Positions 22,677 through 30,657 of a stretch of 64,000 nucleotides of DNA are shown piece by piece. The translations under genes and the position numbers were made by a program. How positions within the stretch are numbered: position 1 is the stretch's first letter; each line of letters begins with the position of its first letter. Origin of the DNA: UBA3792 sp045114775 (GTDB lineage Bacteria; Bacillota; Clostridia; Christensenellales; CAG-138); contig JBGULC010000042.1 in the NCBI GenBank assembly GCA_045114775.1, positions 62,001-126,000 of the forward strand. The letters run 5' to 3'. A model generated the notes under the pieces. The model was given only the letters and a program-made list of their open reading frames with translations. It had not been told where the DNA came from and searched no databases.

Positions 22677-23606
22677 ATGAAGAAACTCGTCATCGCGCTC
22701 GGCGGAAACGCGCTGGGCAACACGCCCTATGAGCAGCTCCGTCTCGTTACCGAGACCGCAAAGCCCATCGTCGATCTGATCGAAGCGGGCAACCAGGTCG
22801 TGATCGCGCACGGCAACGGCCCGCAGGTCGGCATGATCAACCTTGCGATGTCCACCGCGGCGGCGGCAAAGGCGATCAAGTCGGACATGCCGTTCCCGGA
22901 ATGCGGCGCGATGAGCCAGGGTTACATCGGCTATCATCTGCAAAACAGCATCCAGAATGAGCTGAAGGCGCGCGGGATCAGAAAGTCCGTCGCGACCGTC
23001 GTCACGCAGGTGCTCGTCGATGAAAACGATCCGGCGTTTCAGCATCCGACCAAGCCGATCGGCGCGTTTTATTCCAAGGAGGAAGCGGATCGGATCGCTG
23101 CGGAGAAGGGCTATACGATGATCGAGGACGCGGGTCGCGGCTACCGTCAGGTCGTACCGAGCCCGAAGCCCGTGGACGTTGTCGAGAAGGATATGGTCAA
23201 CACGCTGATCGACGCGGGGCACGTCGTCATTACCGTGGGCGGCGGCGGCATTCCGGTGATCGAGAAGGACGGGAAGCTTGTCGGCGTTCCCGCCGTTATC
23301 GACAAGGACTTCGCGTCCGCGAAGCTGGCCGAGCTCGTGCGTGCCGACGCGCTCGTCATCCTCACCGCGGTCGACCGCGTCGCGATCAACTGGGGTAAGC
23401 CGAATCAGCAGTCTCTGGAGCGCATGACCTGCGCCGAAGCCGAGCAGTACTGCAAAGAGGGGCATTTTGCGCCCGGCTCCATGCTGCCGAAGGTGCAGGC
23501 GGCCATGAGCTTTGCGCGCACCGGCGGCGAGGCGATCATCGCGTCTTTGGAGAACGCGGCGGCGGCGCTGCGCGGCGAGAGCGGCACGAAGGTCGTAAAG
23601 GAATAA
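22677..23606 (+). CDS. arcC: Carbamate kinase
   Basis: 309 residues from the ATG at 22677, with AGGAGG nine bases before. N-terminal LVIALGGNALGN, IAHGNGPQVG and the C-terminal FAPGSMLPKVQAA are the carbamate kinase signatures of the amino acid kinase fold. It makes ATP from carbamoyl phosphate and ADP, releasing ammonia and CO2. It is a single-gene unit with its own promoter and terminator. No arginine deiminase is nearby, so the likely source of carbamoyl phosphate is the YgeW route at 16484 or another ureide pathway (inference). Confidence 0.95.
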   Translation: MKKLVIALGGNALGNTPYEQLRLVTETAKPIVDLIEAGNQVVIAHGNGPQVGMINLAMSTAAAAKAIKSDMPFPECGAMSQGYIGYHLQNSIQNELKARGIRKSVATVVTQVLVDENDPAFQHPTKPIGAFYSKEEADRIAAEKGYTMIEDAGRGYRQVVPSPKPVDVVEKDMVNTLIDAGHVVITVGGGGIPVIEKDGKLVGVPAVIDKDFASAKLAELVRADALVILTAVDRVAINWGKPNQQSLERMTCAEAEQYCKEGHFAPGSMLPKVQAAMSFARTGGEAIIASLENAAAALRGESGTKVVKE

Positions 23607-23611
23607 ACGGA

Positions 23612-23639
23612 AAAAGGATCGTGCAAACGGTCCTTTTTT
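23612..23639 (+). terminator. Terminator of arcC
   Basis: AAAGGATCG pairs with CGGTCCTTT (one G-T pair) around TGCAAA, followed by T. Confidence 0.8.
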
Positions 23640-23662
23640 ACATGATAAAGGGGGAAACGAAT

Positions 23663-24535
23663 ATGTTTGAAAACATCGGCGTAAAGCTGAAAACGTTTGC
23701 ACGGGTCCTGTTTGTGATCATGCTCATCGGCGCAATCGCCGGTGGACTCACCTTGGCGATCATGACCGGCAAAGCGACGGCAACGGCGTGCTCCGTCGTC
23801 AGGGAATTACGCCGTTACGACGAATGGGACGGTGATTATTACACGACCATGACGAGAGAGGAGAACGGCGCGGCGGGCTTTTTCGCGGGCGCAGGCGTCT
23901 TTATTCTGGTCGCCGGGGCCGGTATCGTGAGCGCATGGATCAGCTCCATGTTCATCTATGCGTACGGGCAGATGGTCGAGGATACGGAGATCAACCGGGA
24001 AACGAACCAGGAGAATCAGAAGCTGCTGAAGAAGATCCTTTCCGAAATGAAGCATGACGAAAACGGTCCCGAGCGGGTCAAAGGTGGGGAAGCCGCGGAG
24101 CCGGAGGGCGAAGATCCTTTGAAGAAAGCGGACGAAACACCGCTCGGCGCGAATCAGATGCGCTGTCCGTACTGCGGCGCCGTGCAGCCGAAGGGACGAA
24201 GCGTCTGCTGGGAATGCGGAAAGCCGCTGACCGCGGACGAACCCAAGCCGAAGACGCCCGGAACGATCCCGGAAAGATGGACCTGCCCGAAATGCAGAAA
24301 TATCAACGACGCAGACGCGCGTTACTGCCTCGTCTGCGGGGAACACGCGCCGCGGCCCGAAGCGCCGAAGAAGCCGGAACCGGTGATAGTGGCTTCGAGG
24401 CCTGTCTTCCGGGGTCCCGAACCGAGCGTCTCCGCGATGAAACCGGATACGACCGCGTGGAACTGCCCGAAATGCGGGAATGCCAACGAAGCAAACGCGC
24501 GCTATTGCTCCGTCTGCGGTCAGCACCGTCCCTGA
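23663..24535 (+). CDS. Membrane protein with three zinc-ribbon modules
   Basis: 290 residues using the ATG at 23663, eight bases after AGGGGG. Two membrane segments (about residues 10-34 and 74-100) precede a charged helical stretch. Then come three Cys4 modules: CPYCGAVQPKGRSVCWECG (about 173), CPKCRNINDADARYCLVCG (about 211) and CPKCGNANEANARYCSVCG (about 268). The second and third modules are near copies, suggesting internal duplication. The ribbons should be cytoplasmic. Function unknown; it has the same general build as other zinc-ribbon membrane proteins in this window. Confidence 0.85.
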   Translation: MFENIGVKLKTFARVLFVIMLIGAIAGGLTLAIMTGKATATACSVVRELRRYDEWDGDYYTTMTREENGAAGFFAGAGVFILVAGAGIVSAWISSMFIYAYGQMVEDTEINRETNQENQKLLKKILSEMKHDENGPERVKGGEAAEPEGEDPLKKADETPLGANQMRCPYCGAVQPKGRSVCWECGKPLTADEPKPKTPGTIPERWTCPKCRNINDADARYCLVCGEHAPRPEAPKKPEPVIVASRPVFRGPEPSVSAMKPDTTAWNCPKCGNANEANARYCSVCGQHRP

Positions 24536-24548
24536 TCGAACGTATGAC

Positions 24549-24576
24549 AAAAGCACCCCGCACGGGGTGCTTTTTT
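24549..24576. terminator. Bidirectional terminator between convergent genes
   Basis: AAAAGCACCCCG pairs with CGGGGTGCTTTT around CA, with T runs on both strands. Confidence 0.9.
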
Positions 24577-24585
24577 CGTATCCTG

Positions 24586-26997
24586 TTATTCGTCGCTGCG
24601 GTACGCGCCGGTCACGTCGTCGTCGAGCACGACCGCAAGGAGCATTTCGCCCTTACTTGCCTTCGGTTCGATGTGGATGCTTTCGGTATTGATCGGCGTC
24701 TTGGTGCCGTGGCGCTGTTCGATCACGAGCGTAAACGGCTGCTGCACGGTCGCGGCGTACGCGATGCGCGTGCCGTTCGAACCGTTCTTGCGGAAGTCGA
24801 AGGTCTTGACGCCCTTGCCGTTGCGGCCCTGCTGTTCGTAGTCGAAGAGGAAGCTGCGCTTGCCGAAGCCGCGGTCGGTGAGCACGATCAGCTCGCCTTC
24901 ATCGCCGACCGGCATGCACGCTAAGACGCGGTCCTTCGGTTCCAGCTTGATGCCGATGACGCCCGCCGCCGCGCGTCCGGTCTCCGGCACGGAATCCGCC
25001 GCAAAGCGGATGCACATGCCCTGTTCGGTGACGAGCAGAATATCCATCGTGGGCATCGGGTACGCGCCCAAAAGCGCGTCCTTGTCCTTGAGGTTCAGCG
25101 CGGCGGTGCGCTTGCCGCGCACGCGGTAGTCCGCCGCCTTACTGCGCTTCACCATGCCGCCGGTCGTACAGAACAGATAGCTGCCCTCGTCGCGGTCCGG
25201 GAACGCGCCGACGATCGTCTCGCCCTTCTCAAGCTCCACGATACTGACGAGATTCGCCGCGCGGGCGGCGGGACGCGTTTCGGGAATGTCGCTGACTTTG
25301 AGGTTCAGCATCGCGCCGCGGTTCGTGAAGAGCCGGATGCTCTCGTTGCTGTTGACCTCTAAGATGCGCTCCGGCTTGTCGGCGCGGATCTGACTGAGAT
25401 TGAACTGCTTTTTCAGGCACTTGCGAATCTTAAGGTCGGCGCAGACGGCGACGACCATCTCTTCGATGCGCTCCGGTTCGTTTGCCGCAGGTTCGACCTC
25501 GGCGGCGTCCGCCGAAATGATCTGCGTTCTGCGCTTCCCGTCGAAGAGCTTGCGGACCTCCAGAAGCTCTTTTTTGATGAGATGCACGAGCTTTGCGTCG
25601 GACGCGAGGATCGCTTCAAGCTCCGCGATCAGCTTCTTGACGTCCTTGTATTCCTTTTCAATCGAAAGAAGCTCCAGGTTCGTGAGCTTCTGCAAGCGGA
25701 GATCGAGGATCGCCTGCGCCTGAATTTCGGTGAGGCTGAAGGTCTTCATCAGGCCCTCGCGCGCTTCCTTCGGCGATTTGCTCGCGCGGATCAGCTTGAT
25801 CACGCGGTCGAGATTGTTGACCGCGACCATGAGACCCTCTAAGATGTGGCAGCGCTTTCTTGCGATCTCAAGCTCGGTCTTCGTGCGGCGCGTAACGACT
25901 GCGCGCTGATGGCGCACGTAGTATTCGATGATCTGCTTGAGGTTCAGCTGCTGCGGCTTGCCGTCGGCGATCGCCACGTAGTTCGCGCCGAACGTGCACT
26001 GCAGATCGGAGTATTTGAAAAGAAGCTGCAGGATCTTTTCCGGATCGCCGTCCTTCTTGACCTCGATAACGGCGCGGGTGCCCATGCGATCGGATTCGTC
26101 GCGGATGTCGGAGACAGCGGCGAACATCGCTTTCTTCTCCTGTGTGATCTCCAGGATCTTCGAGAGGCACGCCGCCTTGTTGATCTGATACGGGAACTCG
26201 TCGACGACGATGCGCGTCTTGCCGTTCTTGACCTCCTCAAAGTGCGTGCGCGCACGCATGGTGAGCTTGCCGCGGCCGGTCTCGTAGCTCTGCGCGATCT
26301 CCGGCGAATCCAGCAGGAACCCGCCGGTCGGAAAGTCCGGCGCGGGCATGATCTTCAGAAGGTCCGCGATCTTGATGCGCGGATTGTCGAGCACGGCGCA
26401 GACCGCGTCGATCGCCTCGACCGGGTTGTGCGGCGGGATCGAGGTCGCAAGCCCGACCGCGATGCCGTTTGCGCCGTTGACGAGCAGGTTCGGGAACCGC
26501 CCGGGCAGAAGCTCCGGCTCCTTTAAGGTGTCGTCGAAGTTCCATGTAAAATCGACCGTGTCCTTGTCGATGTCGCGCAGGAGCAGCAGCGCGGCGTCGG
26601 TCATGCGCGCTTCGGTGTAACGCATCGCCGCTGCGGAGTCGCCGTCGACCGAGCCGAAGTTGCCGTGTCCGTCGACGAGCGTCACGCCCATGTTGAACGG
26701 CTGCGCCATGCGGACCATCGCATCGTAGACGGAGGAGTCGCCGTGCGGATGGTATTTGCCGAGGCAGTCGCCGACGATACGCGCGCTCTTGCGGTGCGGC
26801 TTGTCGGGGGAGAGTCCGAGCTCCATCATGGTATAGAGGATGCGCCGCTGGACCGGTTTTAAGCCGTCCTCGACCCGCGGCAGCGCGCGTTCCAGGATGA
26901 CGTGCTGCGCATAGGGCATCATGGAGTCGTGCATGACCTCGTCCATGCTCTTATTCAGAATGGTTTCGGTTTGCGTGGGGATCGTTGTCTTTGCCAT
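24586..26997 (-). CDS. parC: Type IIA DNA topoisomerase subunit A (ParC/GyrA-like)
   Basis: 803 residues. The breakage-reunion domain has KYHPHGDSSVYDAMVRMAQ (the quinolone-interacting region) and catalytic Tyr127 in AMRYTEAR. NFDDTLKEP is closer to ParC than to GyrA of Bacillus, while GHGNFGSVDGDSAAAMRYTEAR is GyrA-like. The C-terminal beta-pinwheel contains only a degenerate GyrA box (QQGRNGKG). The gene follows parE after a 3-base gap. Together they form the ATP-dependent enzyme that relaxes and decatenates DNA. Topoisomerase IV is my preferred assignment because of the short C-terminus and degenerate box; gyrase is not excluded. Confidence 0.85.
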   Translation of the reverse strand: MAKTTIPTQTETILNKSMDEVMHDSMMPYAQHVILERALPRVEDGLKPVQRRILYTMMELGLSPDKPHRKSARIVGDCLGKYHPHGDSSVYDAMVRMAQPFNMGVTLVDGHGNFGSVDGDSAAAMRYTEARMTDAALLLLRDIDKDTVDFTWNFDDTLKEPELLPGRFPNLLVNGANGIAVGLATSIPPHNPVEAIDAVCAVLDNPRIKIADLLKIMPAPDFPTGGFLLDSPEIAQSYETGRGKLTMRARTHFEEVKNGKTRIVVDEFPYQINKAACLSKILEITQEKKAMFAAVSDIRDESDRMGTRAVIEVKKDGDPEKILQLLFKYSDLQCTFGANYVAIADGKPQQLNLKQIIEYYVRHQRAVVTRRTKTELEIARKRCHILEGLMVAVNNLDRVIKLIRASKSPKEAREGLMKTFSLTEIQAQAILDLRLQKLTNLELLSIEKEYKDVKKLIAELEAILASDAKLVHLIKKELLEVRKLFDGKRRTQIISADAAEVEPAANEPERIEEMVVAVCADLKIRKCLKKQFNLSQIRADKPERILEVNSNESIRLFTNRGAMLNLKVSDIPETRPAARAANLVSIVELEKGETIVGAFPDRDEGSYLFCTTGGMVKRSKAADYRVRGKRTAALNLKDKDALLGAYPMPTMDILLVTEQGMCIRFAADSVPETGRAAAGVIGIKLEPKDRVLACMPVGDEGELIVLTDRGFGKRSFLFDYEQQGRNGKGVKTFDFRKNGSNGTRIAYAATVQQPFTLVIEQRHGTKTPINTESIHIEPKASKGEMLLAVVLDDDVTGAYRSDE

Positions 26998-27000
26998 GGC

Positions 27001-28953
27001 TTACTCCTTGATCTTCTCAAACACGGCGCTGGTGCGGTTGAAGTCCGCATACTCGAAGATGTACTCCTTGCGGGACTGCACCTTGTCGCCCATCAGAACG
27101 GTCACAAGGTGCTCGACTTCCGCCGCGTCTTCGATCGTGACGCGCGTGAGCCGCCGCCGCTCGGGGTTCATCGTCGTTTCCCAAAGCTGCTCCGGGTTCA
27201 TTTCGCCGAGACCCTTGTAGCGCTGCAGCGTGTAGTTCTTGCCGGAAATGCCGCGCATCGCGGTCTTCAGCGCCGGATCGTCGTAGCAGTAGACCGGCTG
27301 CTGGTTCGCCTTCTGCACGCGGTAGAGCGGCGCCATGCCGATGTAGACGTGTCCCTCGGTGATCAGCGGCCGCATATAGCGGTAGAAGAACGTCAAGAGG
27401 ATCGCGCGGATGTGCGCGCCGTCCTGGTCCGCGTCGGCAAGGATGATGATCTTGTTGTATTTGAGCGAACTGATGTCGAAATCGTCGCCGATGCCCGTGC
27501 CGAGCGCGGTGATGATCGAGCGGAACTCGTCGTTCTGCAAAACCTGCTCGAGCCGCTTCTTTTCGACGTTCAGCGGCTTGCCGCGCAAGGGGAGAATCGC
27601 CTGAAATCTGCGGTCGCGGCCCTGTTTCGCGCTGCCGCCCGCGGAGTCGCCCTCCACGATGAACAGCTCGTTGACCGAATAGTCGCGTCCGGTGCAGCTA
27701 GAAAGCTTTCCGACGAGCGGCGCGTTTTCGAGCTTACTCTTTTCGCGCGCGTTTTCCTTCGCCTTGCGCGCCGCGCTTCTCGCCTTCGCCGCCTTCACGG
27801 CTTTCTCCGCAATCAAATTTGCGGTGTTCGCGTTCTTGAGGTTTTCGAGCCACGGCACAAGCGTCTGGTTCAACACCGCCTCGACCGCCGGACGCGCCTC
27901 GGTGTTGCCGAGCTTGGTCTTCGTCTGGCCCTCGAACTGCACGCTGCGCATCTTAAGCGACAGCACGGCGGTCATGCCCTCGCGGAAATCCTCGCCCGCA
28001 AGCGACGGGTCCTTGTCCTTCAGAACGCCGTTTTTGCGGCAGTAGTCGTTGAAGATCTTCGTAATCGCCGCCTTGAAGCCGGTCTCGTGCGTGCCGCCCT
28101 CGGTCGTCGGGATGTTGTTGACGTACGATGCGATCGTTTCGGCGTATTCGTCGTTGTGCAGGATCGCGGCTTCGACGACGATGCCGTTCGATTCGCCCTT
28201 GATGTGAATCGGCGGATCGTAGAGCGCGTTCTTGTCCTCCTGAATGTAGCGCACGAAGTCACTTAACCCGCCGTCGAACTTGAATTCGGCGTGGTGCTGC
28301 TTTTCGCGCTGATCGTCCAATACGAGCTTGAGTCCGCGGTTCAGGTACGCGAGCTCACGAAGCCGCTTCATCACGACCGAATACTGCATGTCGATCGTTT
28401 CGAACACGCGGTCGTCGGGCAAAAACGTCACGACCGTGCCCTGCTTTCTGGTGCGTCCGATCTCGGTGAGCGGATATTTCGGTTTGCCGGAAACGATCTT
28501 GCCTTCTTCATTTTCCACGCTCTCGAACTCCATCTTATAGGCGCGGTTTTCGTGATAGACCTCGACCGAAAGCCAGCGGGACAGCGCGTTGACGACCGAT
28601 GCGCCGACGCCGTGCAGACCGCCGGAATACGAATACGCCGCGTTGCCGAACTTGCCGCCGGCGTGGAGCTGCGTAAAGACGACCTCGACGCCCGAGACGC
28701 CCAGTTTTTCATGGATGCCGGTGGGGATGCCGCGGCCGTTGTCGGTGACGGTTACCGAATGGTCGCGGTGGAGCGTGACGGTGATCTCGTCCGCGTAGCC
28801 GTTCGCCGCTTCGTCGATCGCGTTGTCCACGATCTCCCAGAGAAGGTGGTGGAGCCCCGGCAGACCGGTCGAGCCGATGTACATGCCGGGACGCATCCGG
28901 ACCGCGTCGAGACCCTCCATGACCGTTATATTTTTGACGGAATACTCTTCCAT
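27001..28953 (-). CDS. parE: Type IIA DNA topoisomerase subunit B (ParE/GyrB-like)
   Basis: 650 residues from the ATG at 28953, preceded by GGAGG; an in-frame ATG ten codons upstream has no such site. The GHKL ATPase domain shows EIVDNAIDEA, DNGRGIP and GGLHGVGASVVNALS. The TOPRIM domain has EGDSAGGSAKQGRDR and the metal ligands DADQDGAHI. It binds and hydrolyses ATP and partners with the downstream subunit A. The same gyrase-or-topoisomerase IV uncertainty applies. Confidence 0.9.
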   Translation of the reverse strand: MEEYSVKNITVMEGLDAVRMRPGMYIGSTGLPGLHHLLWEIVDNAIDEAANGYADEITVTLHRDHSVTVTDNGRGIPTGIHEKLGVSGVEVVFTQLHAGGKFGNAAYSYSGGLHGVGASVVNALSRWLSVEVYHENRAYKMEFESVENEEGKIVSGKPKYPLTEIGRTRKQGTVVTFLPDDRVFETIDMQYSVVMKRLRELAYLNRGLKLVLDDQREKQHHAEFKFDGGLSDFVRYIQEDKNALYDPPIHIKGESNGIVVEAAILHNDEYAETIASYVNNIPTTEGGTHETGFKAAITKIFNDYCRKNGVLKDKDPSLAGEDFREGMTAVLSLKMRSVQFEGQTKTKLGNTEARPAVEAVLNQTLVPWLENLKNANTANLIAEKAVKAAKARSAARKAKENAREKSKLENAPLVGKLSSCTGRDYSVNELFIVEGDSAGGSAKQGRDRRFQAILPLRGKPLNVEKKRLEQVLQNDEFRSIITALGTGIGDDFDISSLKYNKIIILADADQDGAHIRAILLTFFYRYMRPLITEGHVYIGMAPLYRVQKANQQPVYCYDDPALKTAMRGISGKNYTLQRYKGLGEMNPEQLWETTMNPERRRLTRVTIEDAAEVEHLVTVLMGDKVQSRKEYIFEYADFNRTSAVFEKIKE

Positions 28954-28981
28954 ATATATCCTCCGAAACTTGGTTCTTGCC

Positions 28982-28990
28982 ATTATACCA
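28982..28990 (-). promoter_or_regulatory. Predicted extended -10 promoter of parE-parC
   Basis: On the minus strand TGGTATAAT (TATAAT at 28982-28987) about 23 bases before the ribosome binding site. No good -35 is seen, in keeping with an extended -10. Confidence 0.55.
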
Positions 28991-29080
28991 CAAGATGTTG
29001 TGTTTATGTGTCTTTCGGCTTCGCTTTTTACGTTTTATTCATATTTCATGGAAAATTTGCTTTTCTGACGCATTTACGGG

Positions 29081-29109
29081 GTGACAAGCACAACTGTTTG
29101 GTGTATAAT
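29081..29109 (+). promoter_or_regulatory. Predicted promoter of the division and cell-wall operon
   Basis: GTGACA (29081-29086), 17 bases, TATAAT (29104-29109). Confidence 0.8.
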
Positions 29110-29159
29110 TTATGATGTATTTATATGTGAAAGTATACCGTTACGGGGAAAGGAGCCGC

Positions 29160-30122
29160 ATGGAGACCGGATTTCATCATGTGCCGATCATGGTTTCGGA
29201 AGTGCTGGAGCTTTTAGCGCCTGCCCGCGGCGGGATCTTCGTGGACGGCACGCTCGGCGGCGGCGGTCACGCGGAAGCGGTGCTCTCTGCCATGCCGGAG
29301 AACGGAAGGCTACTGGGCATCGACCGCGACGACGAGGCGCTCAAAGCCGCTTCTGCCCGCCTTGCCCGCTTCGGAGAGCGTTTCACGGCGATCAAGGGCA
29401 ATTTCTTCGATATGAAGACGCTGCTTTTCGATCGCGGAATCTGCAAGGTCGACGGCATTTTGCTGGACCTCGGGGTCAGCTCGCATCAGCTCGACGAGAG
29501 GTCGCGCGGCTTTTCCTATAAGGCGGAAGCGCCTTTGGACATGCGCATGGACCAAAGCGCGCCGCTCACTGCGAAGATCGTGGTGAACGAATGGCCGGAG
29601 AGCGAGCTAAGGCGCATCTTTTACGAGTACGGCGAGGAGAAGTTCTCCGCAAAGATCGCTGCCCGCATCGTCGAACGGCGGAAGGAAAAGCCGATCGAGA
29701 CGACGACGGAGCTTGCGGAGCTGATCAAAAGCGCGATCCCCGCGAAGTTCCGGAACGAGCCGCAGCATCCGGCGCGGCGGTGCTTTCAGGCGATCCGCAT
29801 CGCGGTCAACGGCGAGCTGGACGGTCTCAATGACGCGATCCAAGCCGCTCACGATCTTCTGAATCCCGGCGGGCGGCTGGCGATCCTGACGTTCCATTCG
29901 CTGGAGGACCGGATCGTGAAGAACGCGTTCCGCACGTTTGAAAACCCCTGCACCTGCCCGAAGTCGGCGCCGGTATGCATCTGTGGCAAAAAGCCCACGG
30001 CAAAGGTTCTGACGCGTCATCCTCTGGTCGCGTCGGAGGAGGAACAAAGAGAGAATTCGCGCGCGACGAGCGCAAAGCTTCGCGCGATCGTGCGCATGGA
30101 TCCCGATTCGGGAACATATTGA
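29160..30122 (+). CDS. rsmH: 16S rRNA (cytosine-1402-N4)-methyltransferase
   Basis: 320 residues from the ATG at 29160 (AAAGGAG before); earlier in-frame ATGs lack a site. Conserved MraW/RsmH motifs: HHVPIMVSEVLELL, DGTLGGGGHAEAVL (SAM binding), DLGVSSHQLDE.RGFSY, LDMRMDQ and LTFHSLEDRIVKNAF. It methylates cytosine 1402 of 16S rRNA. It is the first gene of the division and cell-wall cluster; mraZ, often before it, is absent. Confidence 0.95.
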   Translation: METGFHHVPIMVSEVLELLAPARGGIFVDGTLGGGGHAEAVLSAMPENGRLLGIDRDDEALKAASARLARFGERFTAIKGNFFDMKTLLFDRGICKVDGILLDLGVSSHQLDERSRGFSYKAEAPLDMRMDQSAPLTAKIVVNEWPESELRRIFYEYGEEKFSAKIAARIVERRKEKPIETTTELAELIKSAIPAKFRNEPQHPARRCFQAIRIAVNGELDGLNDAIQAAHDLLNPGGRLAILTFHSLEDRIVKNAFRTFENPCTCPKSAPVCICGKKPTAKVLTRHPLVASEEEQRENSRATSAKLRAIVRMDPDSGTY

Positions 30123-30141
30123 TGAAGAAAGGAGAGACGGC

Positions 30142-30657
30142 ATGGACGTTCAGTTCGACGACGACCTGAAAAAGGGCGGCAGCGCCAAAACAAGGATCTA
30201 CTCGCCGACCAAAACGGGGACTCCCACCCCCGTTCTGGAGGATACGTCGATGCCGATCCGTCCGCAGCCGACCTGCACCGCGCGCAAAAAGCGCAGCGTG
30301 CGCACAGAGGTCCGGCTGACGACGATGTCCAAGGTCCTCATCCTGCTTTCGGTCTTCGTGATTGCGGCGACGGCGCTGTTCGCGCTGTTCGGCGCGGCCG
30401 ATTATTCGCGCATCATCAGCGACACGGCGACCGTCAACAAGGAGATCGAGTCCTATAATCAGCAGATCTCCCAGCTTAAGAAGACGCAGAGCTCCATGAA
30501 CGACTTTGCGACGATCAACGAGGTCTGCCGCAGGCTCGGCATGACGATGAACTGGTATAAGGGAGCGACGGAAACAACGACGACGGGCGGCTCGGAGCCG
30601 AGCGCGCAGCCTTCGACGGCGCCGCAGACCTTTACGCCGGACGGAGAACAGCCATGA
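30142..30657 (+). CDS. ftsL: FtsL-like cell division protein
   Basis: 171 residues. A basic cytoplasmic N-terminus, one membrane span (about residues 63-86), then a heptad-like coiled coil (VNKEIESYNQQISQLKK) and a short Thr/Pro/Gln-rich tail. Position between rsmH and ftsI and this topology identify an FtsL/DivIC-type protein, which would form the divisome sub-complex with FtsQ. Sequence conservation in the family is low. The stop overlaps the ftsI start (ATGA at 30654). Confidence 0.8.
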   Translation: MDVQFDDDLKKGGSAKTRIYSPTKTGTPTPVLEDTSMPIRPQPTCTARKKRSVRTEVRLTTMSKVLILLSVFVIAATALFALFGAADYSRIISDTATVNKEIESYNQQISQLKKTQSSMNDFATINEVCRRLGMTMNWYKGATETTTTGGSEPSAQPSTAPQTFTPDGEQP

